The notes under the pieces: model-generated | Told to the model about the DNA's origin: nothing | Seen by the model: the letters and a program-made list of their open reading frames with translations, nothing else | Databases searched by the model: none | Program-made: the position numbers and the translations under genes | Source of the DNA: CAIWHR01 sp963781285 | GTDB taxonomy: Bacteria; Pseudomonadota; Gammaproteobacteria; Burkholderiales; Casimicrobiaceae | Direction: 5' to 3' | Assembly (NCBI GenBank): GCA_963781285.1 | Contig: CAWAFI010000026.1 | Location: forward strand, 1 to 64,000 | DNA length: 64,000 nucleotides | Shown here: positions 28,432 to 37,658 of the stretch, one piece after another | Position numbering within the stretch: position 1 is the stretch's first letter | Layout of the letters: each line of letters starts with the position of its first letter

Positions 28432-29082
28432 ATGAAGGTGTTGGCCCTGGTATATCCCGGTATGACACTGCTGGATGTAGTCGGCCCCCTGCAGGCCTGG
28501 AGTTTCTTGCCCGGGTATGAAGTTCAGTACGCTTGGCACCGGCCCGGCCCAGTGCCCACCGACTGCGGTCTCAGTGTACAAGCTACCAACGGTTTCGAGG
28601 ATGCTTGGACTGATCCAGACGTTCTTTTCGTGGGCGGGGGAGCGAAGCCCACGTTGGATCTGCTGGGCGATGCTGTGGCAATCGCGTTTCTAGCGGATCG
28701 CGGATCGCGAGCGCGCTGGGTGTGTAGCGTTTGCACGGGCTCGCTACTTCTGGGAGCTGCCGGCCTCCTTCGAGGTTACCGTGCTTCCGTGCACTGGGGA
28801 GCCCGTGACGCCTTGAGTCAATTCGGTGCTGAACCGAGCAACGAGCGCGTCTGCATCGACCGCAATCGGCTCACTGGGGGTGGAATTACAGCAGGGATCG
28901 ACTTCGGTCTCAGAGTAGCAGGGCTCTGGGCCGGCGAGAGCAGCGGACGACTGATCGAATTGATTATGGAGTACGCACCACAACCGCCGTATGGGACAGG
29001 TCGCCCTGATCTGGCAGACGAGCAGACCCTCGCCGCTGCGCGCACAGCAATGCAGCAAGCGATGACAGGCGCCTCTGCATAG
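28432..29082 (+). CDS. DJ-1/PfpI family protein (isonitrile hydratase-like)
   Basis: A 216-residue cytoplasmic protein with the class I glutamine amidotransferase-like fold. The nucleophile-elbow Cys is in VCTGSLLLGAAGLLRGYRAS and the early acidic residue in GMTLLDVVGPLQAW, both as in InhA/isonitrile hydratase relatives and AraC-type sensor domains. Start ATG follows AAAGGAG. No linked gene hints at a substrate. Confidence 0.85.
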   Translation: MKVLALVYPGMTLLDVVGPLQAWSFLPGYEVQYAWHRPGPVPTDCGLSVQATNGFEDAWTDPDVLFVGGGAKPTLDLLGDAVAIAFLADRGSRARWVCSVCTGSLLLGAAGLLRGYRASVHWGARDALSQFGAEPSNERVCIDRNRLTGGGITAGIDFGLRVAGLWAGESSGRLIELIMEYAPQPPYGTGRPDLADEQTLAAARTAMQQAMTGASA

Positions 29083-29215
29083 AACGAAGGGTCGATAGCT
29101 GGCGCTTTTGCGGGCGACCGCGCAGGCGCGTCTTCACGCTAGATCCGGCGCTTACCTGACAGCGGCTCGTACCGCTTGTAGCGCGCGACCGTCCGCTTCT
29201 CTAGCGCACGACGGG

Positions 29216-29275
29216 CTGCAACGGGTCGACTGCCGGCGTTCAGGCGATTCGTCTGAGCGGCCGCTGAAGAGCACA
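29216..29275 (+). repeat. Partial copy of the dispersed intergenic repeat
   Basis: The phrase gctgcaacgggtcgactgcc followed by gcgttcaggcgattcgtctg and agcggccgctga matches the first third of the 140-bp repeat (21001-21060). It sits in the 290-base gap between the DJ-1 gene and the DUF4239 gene, in which no other feature is seen. Confidence 0.7.
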
Positions 29276-29371
29276 CAGCAGTCATCCAGACCTTGCGCAG
29301 CTGCCTGCCGACAGCCACCATGAAACGACGGGTGTCCTGCGCTTCGGGATCGCGCATCAGTTGCCACCCAA

Positions 29372-30160
29372 TCACTGCGCGCGCAGAGATTGCGAAAGGC
29401 TCAGGAGATTTTGGGGAATCACCAGAATAACGCCCCGACGCGGGCTGTCGATGTCTGCGATGAGAAAAAAAGCGATGGAGACGACGAGCGGCAGCACCAA
29501 GAGCAGGCGAGAGCCGCCGCCGGTATCCCTTGTGCCGATGCCAACCAGCATTGTCGAGCAAATGGCAATCGCCATCATCAATGCCCATGCCGCAATTGGG
29601 ATACGGTTCCACCAAGCGGCTTGCGTATAGCCCTGTGAATTCAAGACATCATTCATACCCTCAACGGCAAGAGCCATGGGGGGTGTCGGCTGCGCCAAAG
29701 CCGCCGCCTGAACAACGGACCAGAGCTCTGCCTGCAATTTGGCGGTCTTGGCGTCGATCTGTTCAAGCTCGTGCTCGTCGCGCGTCGTGTAGAACAGCAC
29801 GCGCTGGCCAAGATAGCTCCGGAGCAGCATCCGAACCCGCGTTGCATCGGCATCAGGCAGGAGGCCGGCTCGAAGATATTCGGTACCGATTGCGTTCGCC
29901 TCCTCCTCCTCATAATTCTTCCGTTGGTCGTATCGCCCCACAGCCATCGAAAACGTGAACCCGATGATAAGACCGAGCAGCGTCAGCGTTGCGCCCTGGA
30001 TTACGCCAAAGTCCTCATGTGCTTGGCCTAACTGGGCTTTGAGCCTCTTGAAACTAGCCGCACCTATCCATGCTGAGAGCCACAGCGTAACGAAAGAAAC
30101 GGCGAAGAGTAGCAATGGGAAACGGAATACAAGAAGCGGGTCATTGATAAGAGTAGTCAT
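29372..30160 (-). CDS. DUF4239 membrane protein (bestrophin-like)
   Basis: A 262-residue inner-membrane protein: two N-terminal hydrophobic segments, a central charged domain and two C-terminal ones (AWALMMAIAICSTMLVGIG, LLLVLPLVVSIAFFLIADID). The loop FSMAVGRYDQRKNYEEEEAN and AIGTEYLRAGLLP is the DUF4239 signature. A channel-like function has been proposed for such proteins from their similarity to bestrophins; nothing here tests it. Monocistronic. Confidence 0.8.
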   Translation of the reverse strand: MTTLINDPLLVFRFPLLLFAVSFVTLWLSAWIGAASFKRLKAQLGQAHEDFGVIQGATLTLLGLIIGFTFSMAVGRYDQRKNYEEEEANAIGTEYLRAGLLPDADATRVRMLLRSYLGQRVLFYTTRDEHELEQIDAKTAKLQAELWSVVQAAALAQPTPPMALAVEGMNDVLNSQGYTQAAWWNRIPIAAWALMMAIAICSTMLVGIGTRDTGGGSRLLLVLPLVVSIAFFLIADIDSPRRGVILVIPQNLLSLSQSLRAQ

Positions 30161-30468
30161 TCGCGCCGCCTCTGACTGTAGCTATTTATCCGCCGCTCGG
30201 CGATAACCAGCCGAAGTCCACCGAACGGCGTCAACGAACATCGATCCGTCAAATCTATCACGACGCAGGATCACCGAGACCTGACTGGCGTGAACGGCTG
30301 CTAACGGAAAATCTCCGCCGGCAACCCCGAACGGCAGGAGTTGGCCGAACGCGCCCATTGAGGAACTGCGACACAACGTCCGCTCCCGCGGCATTGCTGC
30401 CGTTGGCAGCGTGAAGCTCAACGGGGACAGGGGGTCGATAGTGGGATCACCAGCTGCCGCTCACCTCG
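30161..30468. other. Repeat-bearing gap
   Basis: About 310 bases. ttggccgaacgcgcccattg at 30341-30360 is shared, inverted, with 22741-22764, and cgtccgctcccgcgg follows. No gene is recognised. Confidence 0.5.
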
Positions 30469-30720
30469 TCAATGGCCGGTTACCGGCAAAACCGCAGCGG
30501 CCGGGAAAATCTCTTTGACCACTTCCATAAAGCGGCCCTGACCGCATCCATAATCAAGTACTTTCTTAGGCGAGAACCCCTGGGATTTCAGCTTTTGCAA
30601 CATCTCCCTTATCGTGAATACCTTGCACATCTCGTACAAATCCGAAAAGCCCTCCATGTAGCCGGTTTCGTATCTTGCATCATAAAAGTCTTTGGGATTC
30701 TCCAATGCTTCTACAGACAT
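30469..30720 (-). pseudogene. Truncated SAM-dependent methyltransferase
   Basis: Only the first 80 or so residues remain: MSVEALENPKDFYDARYETG and motif I KVLDYGCGQGRFMEVVKEI. The coding match stops near 30485, where the repeat-bearing gap begins, and the last residues are junk. Composition is visibly AT-richer than the surroundings, like its upstream FkbM neighbour, so both came in together. A complete enzyme would need some 150 more residues. Confidence 0.75.
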
Positions 30721-30726
30721 TGGTTT

Positions 30727-31509
30727 TCATGAGCCATGTTGCCTCCACAGTTTGCAATTAATCAATTGACAGACGCTTCCGTATTGCTTTTGCCAAAACA
30801 AATCCGGGTGTAATTGGTCCGCTGGTTTTGCCTCGATATAGATCTTCTTTATGCGGTTTAAGAATTTTGCTTGGATGGCTTGTACGGTTTTTATTTCTAC
30901 CCCCTCGGTATCGATTTTTAAAATATCGATGGTTGCCGCTTTGTTTAAAATTGCCTCCAGTACATCGTTGATGTCCAAGCATTCCACTTTGATCGTTTCG
31001 CCCGTTTTTTGTCCGATACCCCCATAGCGGCCGATGGACTCTATGCCAAAATCAACTTGGCCGCTTTCATGCGACACCGCTTTTGCCGCCAGCTCATATC
31101 TTTCCTCGAATCCCGCCAGATTCTTTCTTAACTTGGCGATATTCCGTTTATCGGGCTCGTAGAGATAGCATCTCGATTGCTTATTCCGGGTTAGAAAATA
31201 AAGTGCGCTAATGCCTATATTCGATCCCAAATCCACCACGGTTCGAATGTATTCGTCGGCAAAATAATCATGCCGGCAAAAGATCTCGTTGACCGTCAAT
31301 AGATCATGATGGCTGTATAGTCTCGGCGATATCATTCCAAGCGGTGTTTTAACCTCTATGTCATAGGGGTATTGGCCGGCGCCGGTTAAATAGCGGGAAA
31401 TGTTTTGCCAAGACGCCGGATAGTTTTTCACCATGTTGAAGAGAGCGACATAGTGCTGTTTGCCGAGCACCGCGGTGAAAATTTGTTTTGCGTTTCGGTT
31501 GCCCATCAT
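30727..31509 (-). CDS. FkbM family methyltransferase
   Basis: A 260-residue protein. TVVDLGSNIGISALYFLTRN is the SAM-binding motif I with the following GxxxG, and TIDILKIDTEGVEIKTVQAI is the family's DILKIDxEG motif. FkbM enzymes methylate hydroxyl groups on natural products or surface sugars. The stretch 30.49-31.51 kb is clearly AT-richer than its neighbours and bounded by repeat copies, pointing to transfer from another genome, possibly from a polysaccharide cluster. The gene looks complete; its downstream partner is cut. Confidence 0.85.
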   Translation of the reverse strand: MMGNRNAKQIFTAVLGKQHYVALFNMVKNYPASWQNISRYLTGAGQYPYDIEVKTPLGMISPRLYSHHDLLTVNEIFCRHDYFADEYIRTVVDLGSNIGISALYFLTRNKQSRCYLYEPDKRNIAKLRKNLAGFEERYELAAKAVSHESGQVDFGIESIGRYGGIGQKTGETIKVECLDINDVLEAILNKAATIDILKIDTEGVEIKTVQAIQAKFLNRIKKIYIEAKPADQLHPDLFWQKQYGSVCQLINCKLWRQHGS

Positions 31510-31727
31510 AAGAATTCACCGGTTGCGAATTTATGCGTGTTTTTCTCTCCTTGAGACTGCTCCTGCATCCACGCGTGCGTGATGACGCGTCATCGCGAGC
31601 AGCCTAGCCTGCATATTTCATGGTGTTGAGGATTTTGGCATGAGTTCGGTGAATTGGGTGTGTGAAGACAGGTCGATGCGATTGGCTGCCTGACTTTTGT
31701 GCAGGTTGAGCATGGGACGACAGGCAG

Positions 31728-31867
31728 CAATGGGTCGAGTGCAGCAGTTCAAGCAATTCGACCGAGCGGCCGCTGATTGACGCGCAGCTGCCATGCACCT
31801 GTGAGCGGCCGGTGTATATCGTAGACCCGTTGCTCATCACCGGAGACCGGGCGGCCGTACCCGACCC
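31728..31867 (+). repeat. 140-bp dispersed intergenic repeat, copy 2
   Basis: Same orientation as copy 1 (21001-21140), about eight substitutions and no gaps over 140 bases. It lies in the gap 31510-31970, between the AT-rich methyltransferase island and the ABC binding protein, where no gene is seen. Confidence 0.9.
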
Positions 31868-31970
31868 TGACCAGCCGTCGCGCCTTACGAAGAACAGACA
31901 TTCAACGAATCAAGCGGAGCAGTGATCGCCCTCGGAATCACGAGAATCGCAATCAACCTGAGGTGCTCGG

Positions 31971-32954
31971 CTACTGAATCACGTCGTTGGCGCGTACGAG
32001 TAACGATTGCGGGATCGTGATGCCAAGTAATCTGGCGGTCTTAAGATTGATCATCAGATCTAACTTGGTCGCCCGCTCTATCGGCAGATCAGCAGGTTTT
32101 GCGCCCTTGAGTATCCTGTCCACAAAATACGCCGCGTGACGGTACAACTCGACAGGATCTGAGCCATAGCCGATCAAGCCCCCCGCTGCCGCGTATTCAT
32201 TGGACCCGGCCGACGGAAGCCTCTGTCTTGCCGCGCGACCCGCAATCTCGATGTGGTTGGCCCGAAAGAGCGTGTCCGTCCCAACCACGATCGCCTCGAT
32301 CCGCCCTTGCTCTATCGCTACAAACGTTGTCCCAAGGTCTTTGGCACTCCGCACCTCCAATACTTGCAGCTCCAATTTCAATGCGTCCGCCGTGGCGCGC
32401 ATGGCGCGAACTTGCAGGGAGCTCCCCGCATTGGCAGGATTAATGAGTACCGCCATTCGAGAGATACGCGGGACTGCCTCCTTGAGCAGCTCCAACCTTT
32501 TTGCGCCACCTTCTACCGAAAACTGCACCGACCCGGTGATGTTTCCTCCCGGGCGTGCAAGGCTGCTGCTAAGGCCCGCCGCAACTGGATCGCCCATGAC
32601 CGGATCGACAATGGGGATCGTCGTGGTAGCGTGTTGCGCTGCCGACAACGCCTTTGCTCCAAAGGCCACGATTACGTCGACCTTGAGATTGACCAACTCC
32701 GCCACGAGTTCAGGCAACCGATCGTAATTCCCTTCGGCTGATCGAAGTTCGATAGCGATGTTCTTGCTGTCGATATAGCCGCGGTCACGTAGGCCCGCGC
32801 GCAATGCGTCGACCCGGGTCGCCTCAACGGAAAGGGTCTCCGGGATCAGCAAGCCAATCCGAGCGACCTTTGGCTGCTGTTGAGCAGGCGAAATGAGCGG
32901 TGTTGCGAGCGCCGTCACGGCCAATGCAAGAACGAAGCGTCGGCGAGCAATCAC
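31971..32954 (-). CDS. ABC transporter substrate-binding protein (ABC_sub_bind family)
   Basis: A 327-residue periplasmic binding protein with a signal peptide (MIARRRFVLALAVTALATP). ARIGLLIPETLSVEATRVDA, DVIVAFGAKALSAAQHATTT and SAGSNEYAAAGGLIGYGSDP mark the PF04392 family, which includes TrpX-like amino-acid binders. The usual permease and ATPase partners are absent, so it is an orphan. The C-terminal GITIPQSLLVRANDVIQ is the standard end of the family. Confidence 0.87.
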   Translation of the reverse strand: MIARRRFVLALAVTALATPLISPAQQQPKVARIGLLIPETLSVEATRVDALRAGLRDRGYIDSKNIAIELRSAEGNYDRLPELVAELVNLKVDVIVAFGAKALSAAQHATTTIPIVDPVMGDPVAAGLSSSLARPGGNITGSVQFSVEGGAKRLELLKEAVPRISRMAVLINPANAGSSLQVRAMRATADALKLELQVLEVRSAKDLGTTFVAIEQGRIEAIVVGTDTLFRANHIEIAGRAARQRLPSAGSNEYAAAGGLIGYGSDPVELYRHAAYFVDRILKGAKPADLPIERATKLDLMINLKTARLLGITIPQSLLVRANDVIQ

Positions 32955-33491
32955 TGAATCCCCTCGTTGACGAATATCAGTCCGACCATACTACGCCTTG
33001 CCAACATCGACCCGCTTATTACTGCTCGCGGCCTGCCATTCTCGGTGAGTGGCTGCTTTCGGGGACGAGGCGCGATGACTGGTTGTGGCCGTAAGCAGAC
33101 ATTCGTGGCCGCTACTTCCACGGGCTGAACGCCGCGCCCAGTGACCGCCGTAGCTCTGGCGGGCCGATGATCTCCCACTTAGCGTAGCGCGACGCAATCT
33201 CGTGGCGCTCCGGGAAAGCGCGCAGACGCAGCATCGCGGGGAATCTAGCCCTCGTCGTCGGCCTCGCGGTGACGGTCGGCGTCTTCCACACGACCTTGTT
33301 GTTCGCGGCGAAGCGCGCGGGCACCCAACTCTAGCTGGTCGATCGCGTCGACGGCCCCGGGCTCGCCCAAGCGCAGTGCCTCTCGTATGTCGTCGATCAA
33401 CAATGTTCGCCGCCGCACAGACATCGTCGGCACGTCGCCGGATCATCCACTGGCTGGCTCCATCCATTTACTCGCCGGAGGTCCGTAGCTC
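32955..33491. other. Intergenic region, nothing recognised
   Basis: About 540 bases with only short overlapping frames without motifs. It probably contains promoters for the divergent binding-protein and MBL-receiver genes. Confidence 0.4.
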
Positions 33492-34817
33492 ATGAAAGTA
33501 CGTTTTTGGGGAACGAGGGGGTCAATCGCCACGCCCGGACCGGCCACCAACCACTTCGGCGGCAACACGTCCTGCGTCGAGGTGACCACGGCCAACGGTG
33601 ATCTTCTGATCTTCGACTGCGGCACCGGCGCGCGCCAGCTGGCCGCCGGGTTGATGGCTCAAGGCAAGATAGCTATTAACGCGAATATTCTCCTCGGACA
33701 TACGCACTGGGATCACATTCAAGGCTTTCCGTTCTTCAGCCCGGCCTTTGTCAAAGGGAACTCCATTGCGATCTACGGCCCGGAAGGCAGCCGGGGCTCG
33801 CTGCAGCACGTGCTCGCTGGCCAGATGGAGTACACCTACTTTCCCATCGACTTGAACCAGCTCCCGGCGGCGATCACCTACCACGACCTGACCGAGGGCA
33901 TCCACACGATCGGCGGCGCGCGGGTCGCGACGCAATTTCTCAATCACCCGGCCATGACGGTGGGCTATCGGGTCGAAGCCGACGGCGTGGTGGTGGTGTA
34001 CCTCGTGGACCACGAGCCGTTCTCCGATGCGCTCTGGCGCGCCGGTGCCGAGCCGGGCCGAATCGAATCCATCCTGCACGAGGGAGACCGGAGACACGCC
34101 AAATTCATGGCCGACGCCGATCTCGTGATCCACGATGCCCAGTACACGCCCGAGGAGTATCCCTCCAGGAAAACCTGGGGACACAGTACGTACGACTACG
34201 TGGTGCAAATTGCCGCGGCGGCGGGCGTACGGCGGGTCGCGCTGACCCATCACGATCCGGGCCACGACGACCACTTCGTCGCGGACATCGAACGCAGGGC
34301 CCGCGCCCTAGCCTTGCAATGTGGAACGGGGCTCGATGTCTTTTGTGCCTATGAAGGCTGCGAACTGGCCCCGGAGTCGCGCTCCGCCTTGAAGCCATTT
34401 GTCGCAGCGGCTCCCTTCCAGGCGTCCGTCGCACAGCGCCACTTTCACGTTCTGGCGGTTGATGACCAGCCGGACATGCTCACAATGATAGTCCGCGCGC
34501 TGGAGGACGATCAGTACACGGTGAGCAAGGCGACAAGCGGCCCGGAGGCGCTCCGGATGATCGACGAGCACATGCCCGACCTCGTGGTCCTGGATTACAA
34601 GATGACCGATATGGATGGCCTAGCGGTCATGAAGACGCTACGCGCCAAGCCGGAGACGCAGCGCCTGCCTGTGCTGATGCTCACCGCGATGACCGATGAG
34701 CCCAGCACCCGCGCCGGCTTCGAAGCGGGGGTGACGGACTATGTGACAAAGCCATTCTCGATCCCGCAGCTCACCGCGCGTGTCCGCGCCTGCCTCACTA
34801 GATCGCAGGTTTTGTAA
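33492..34817 (+). CDS. Metallo-beta-lactamase fold hydrolase fused to a response-regulator receiver
   Basis: A 441-residue fusion. Residues 1-290 are an MBL-fold domain whose metal site HTHWDH is at 70-75 (the Trp variant of HxHxDH), with later ligands in LVDHEPFSDALW and ALTHHDPGHDDH. Residues 315-441 form a receiver domain: acidic pair in AVDDQPDM, phospho-acceptor Asp in LVVLDYKMTDMDGL, Thr in MLTAMT and Lys in VTKPFS. The gene converges on a hybrid histidine kinase with a 12-base gap, so phosphorylation may control the hydrolase. A cyclic-nucleotide or phosphodiester substrate is only a guess. Confidence 0.87.
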   Translation: MKVRFWGTRGSIATPGPATNHFGGNTSCVEVTTANGDLLIFDCGTGARQLAAGLMAQGKIAINANILLGHTHWDHIQGFPFFSPAFVKGNSIAIYGPEGSRGSLQHVLAGQMEYTYFPIDLNQLPAAITYHDLTEGIHTIGGARVATQFLNHPAMTVGYRVEADGVVVVYLVDHEPFSDALWRAGAEPGRIESILHEGDRRHAKFMADADLVIHDAQYTPEEYPSRKTWGHSTYDYVVQIAAAAGVRRVALTHHDPGHDDHFVADIERRARALALQCGTGLDVFCAYEGCELAPESRSALKPFVAAAPFQASVAQRHFHVLAVDDQPDMLTMIVRALEDDQYTVSKATSGPEALRMIDEHMPDLVVLDYKMTDMDGLAVMKTLRAKPETQRLPVLMLTAMTDEPSTRAGFEAGVTDYVTKPFSIPQLTARVRACLTRSQVL

Positions 34818-34829
34818 TCGCGTGAGGGG

Positions 34830-37658
34830 CTAGTCGGAGACGATCTCGACACGATCGAGATACGTCGACAATTCGCCCACCCACTTGTGCGATGCGGTGG
34901 TGTCGGCGCTCTCGCCCGCCTGCTCGAGGGCGGCGCCGATGTCAGTGATGGCCTGGAATCCCCAGCTGCCCCCCGCCCCCTTCATGCCGTGCCCCAGACT
35001 CTCCACGGTCTCGAAGTCACGCCGCTCCAGCGCGTTCAGCATCGCGATGACATCCTGCCTGCGATTCTGCAGAAACGCAGGGATCAGGTCTGCGAATCTG
35101 GGATTCACACGCACGAGGATCGTGTCGCTCCGGCTGCTCTCCTCTTTCGATGCTGGAGGCGTGGCCACCGAATGCTCCTTAATCGCTTGCAGCAGCACTT
35201 CTTGCTTGATAGGTTTCGTCAAGTACGCCGTGCACCCGGCCGCCACACACTTTTCTTGATCCCCCTTCAAGGCAGAGGCAGTCAGCGCGATGATCGGCGT
35301 GGGTGGCCGGTGGTTCGACTGTTCCCACTCTCTAATCGCGCGCGTTGCGGTCAAGCCATCCATCACCGGCATTTGCCGATCCATCAGAACGAGGTCATAG
35401 TGCCCGGCTGTAAATTTTTCATAGGCGACGGCACCGTTTTCGGCGATTTCGACCCGGTACGGCGTGTCCTGCAGGTAGGCCACCGTGATCGTCCGGTTGT
35501 CGGGGGAGTCCTCCACCAGAAGAATATGCAGCGCTGGCAACGGGAGTTCAGGACCCGCGCCGACCGGCACGGCCGCTCGCCGCGTGGCCCCTGTCCAGAT
35601 CTCGAGCGGCACGGTGAAGGAAAACACGCTGCCCTTCCCGACGCTGCTTTCGACTCTGATGCATCCGCCCATGAGTTCCACCAGGCGCTTCGAAATCGTG
35701 AGCCCCAGCCCCGAGCCTCCATAGCGGCGAGTAGTGGACGAATCGGCTTGCGTGAATCGCTCGAACACCGCACCCAACTTCTCGCCGGGAATACCGATGC
35801 CAGAGTCCGAGATCGTGAAGCGCAATACGCCCGGCGCGGAGGAGTTCTCATCAGGTGTCACTCGGAGGACAACTTCGCCTGATTCAGTGAACTTGATCGC
35901 ATTGCCAAGCAAGTTAAGGAGCACCTGCCGCAGTCGTGTTGGGTCGCCGATGAGGTCGCCGGGAACTTCCGGGGCGACTTCGCACACCAGGGCCAGACCT
36001 TTCTCTTGGGCCCGGACCGCCACCATCTCCCTCACTTTCTCCAAGAGGTCGTTCAGCGAGAACCCGGTCCGTTCCAACTCGAGCTGCGAGGCTTCGACCT
36101 TGGACAAATCGAGAATGTCGTTGACGAGATTGAGCAGATTGTCGCCTGCGCGGCGAAAGATCTGCACATACTTGTCTTGGTCCGGCGAGAGCGGGGTCTT
36201 CGCGAGCAAATCCGCGATGCCGATAATCGCGTTCATCGGCGTTCGGATTTCATGACTCATGCTCGCCAGGAAATCCGACTTGGTCTGGCTCGCGGTCTCG
36301 GCCATGGCCTTGGCCTGCTGCAGCTCCGCTTCCACCCGCTTGCGCTCGGTGACGTCGCGCGCCGCGGCGAAGACCCCCTGTAGCACGCGGTCCCGGTCGT
36401 AAAAGGTGGTCGCGTTGTAGGACACTACGGTTTGCTTCCCGTCGCGGTTGCACGCCGTCAGCTCGTAGTCGGTGACCTTCTTTTCGTTCAGCACGAGCTT
36501 GATCCCCGCTTCCGCCCGCTCCGGATCGGTGAAGTAGTTCTTGAACGGCGCACCAATCAGCTCGTCGCGCGTACAGCCGGTGAGCGCCTCCATCTGCTTG
36601 TTGACGTCGGTGATGATGCCGGAGGGGTCGGTGGTCATGATCGCATCTATGTTGGATTCGATCAGCGAGCGCGTGTAGAACTGCTGGTCGCGCAGGCGTT
36701 GATCGAGCTTTTTTTGCTCGGCTTCGACCTGCTGGCGCGCGGTGTTGTCGGTGCCGATCAACAGGTAGCCGATGATGAGGTCTTGGGCGTCCCGCAGTGC
36801 CGTTACCGACACGACCGCCCCAAATCGGCTGCCGTCCTTCCGGACATAGGTCAGCTCGTAGATATCTTCGATCCCGCGCGAGGCCTTGAACACCAACGCC
36901 TCGAAGCCCGGCGTGATCGAAGTTCCGAGCTCGACGCTCAGCGCTTTGGCGCGGGCGATCAATTCTCCTGGATCGGAAATGTCGGCAGGGGTGATCTTGT
37001 TCATCACTTCGGCCGCGGTGTAGCCCAGCATCCGTTCGGCGCCGACATTGAAAATCTGAATGACGCCCTTCGCGTCGGTGGCGATGCTGGAGAAATTGGC
37101 GCTGTTGAAAATCGCGCGTTGCAGGGCACCCGCTTTCTGCAGCGCCTCTTCCGCCTGCTTACGGGCGGTATTATCGGTGCCGATCAACAGGTAGCCGATG
37201 ATGGCATCCTGCGCGTCGCGCAGTGCCGTGACGGACACCACTGCCGGGAACCGGCTCCCATCCTTCCGGATATAGGTCAGTTCATAGATATCTTCGATCC
37301 CGCGCGAGGCCTTGAACACCAACGCCTCAAAGCCCGGCGTGATCGAAGTTCCGAGCTCGACGCTCAGCGTTTTGGCGCGGGCGATCAATTCTCCTGGATC
37401 GGAAATGTCGGCAGGGGTGATCTTGTTCATCACTTCGGCCGCGGTGTAGCCCAGCATCCGTTCGGCGCCGACATTGAAAATCTGAATGACGCCCTTCGCG
37501 TCGGTGGCGATGCTGGAGAAATTGGCGCTGTTGAAAATTGCGCGTTGCAGCGCCCCCGCCTTGAGCAGCACCTCTTCGGCCTGCTTGCGGGAGGTCACGT
37601 CGCCGGCATTTTCGGAGACATGGATTCTTGTGCCCGTCGTGCTCTTGCCATTAGCCAT
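34830..37658 (-). CDS. Hybrid histidine kinase, PAS-PAS-PAS-HisKA-HATPase-REC-HPt
   Basis: A 942-residue soluble kinase with no membrane segment. PAS 1 and PAS 2 (about residues 33-174 and 175-316) are almost identical; PAS 3 follows (about 335-450). The dimerisation His lies in FLASMSHEIRTPMN, the N box in LNLLGNAIKFT and the G boxes in DSGIGIP and GGSGLGLTISKRL. The receiver has LLVEDSPDNR and DLVLMDRQMPVMDGL, and the C-terminal HPt His is in LGHGMKGAGGSWGF. The convergent MBL-receiver protein is the obvious output partner. Cytoplasmic redox or ligand sensing is likely. Confidence 0.92.
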   Translation of the reverse strand: MANGKSTTGTRIHVSENAGDVTSRKQAEEVLLKAGALQRAIFNSANFSSIATDAKGVIQIFNVGAERMLGYTAAEVMNKITPADISDPGELIARAKTLSVELGTSITPGFEALVFKASRGIEDIYELTYIRKDGSRFPAVVSVTALRDAQDAIIGYLLIGTDNTARKQAEEALQKAGALQRAIFNSANFSSIATDAKGVIQIFNVGAERMLGYTAAEVMNKITPADISDPGELIARAKALSVELGTSITPGFEALVFKASRGIEDIYELTYVRKDGSRFGAVVSVTALRDAQDLIIGYLLIGTDNTARQQVEAEQKKLDQRLRDQQFYTRSLIESNIDAIMTTDPSGIITDVNKQMEALTGCTRDELIGAPFKNYFTDPERAEAGIKLVLNEKKVTDYELTACNRDGKQTVVSYNATTFYDRDRVLQGVFAAARDVTERKRVEAELQQAKAMAETASQTKSDFLASMSHEIRTPMNAIIGIADLLAKTPLSPDQDKYVQIFRRAGDNLLNLVNDILDLSKVEASQLELERTGFSLNDLLEKVREMVAVRAQEKGLALVCEVAPEVPGDLIGDPTRLRQVLLNLLGNAIKFTESGEVVLRVTPDENSSAPGVLRFTISDSGIGIPGEKLGAVFERFTQADSSTTRRYGGSGLGLTISKRLVELMGGCIRVESSVGKGSVFSFTVPLEIWTGATRRAAVPVGAGPELPLPALHILLVEDSPDNRTITVAYLQDTPYRVEIAENGAVAYEKFTAGHYDLVLMDRQMPVMDGLTATRAIREWEQSNHRPPTPIIALTASALKGDQEKCVAAGCTAYLTKPIKQEVLLQAIKEHSVATPPASKEESSRSDTILVRVNPRFADLIPAFLQNRRQDVIAMLNALERRDFETVESLGHGMKGAGGSWGFQAITDIGAALEQAGESADTTASHKWVGELSTYLDRVEIVSD
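36711..37562 (-). repeat. 426-bp tandem duplication encoding PAS 1 and PAS 2
   Basis: Two consecutive units with a 426-base period (142 codons) inside the kinase gene, differing at only a few bases, so the duplication is recent or kept alike by gene conversion. The blocks starting KAGALQRAIFNSANFSS repeat from residue 33 and residue 175. Confidence 0.88.
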
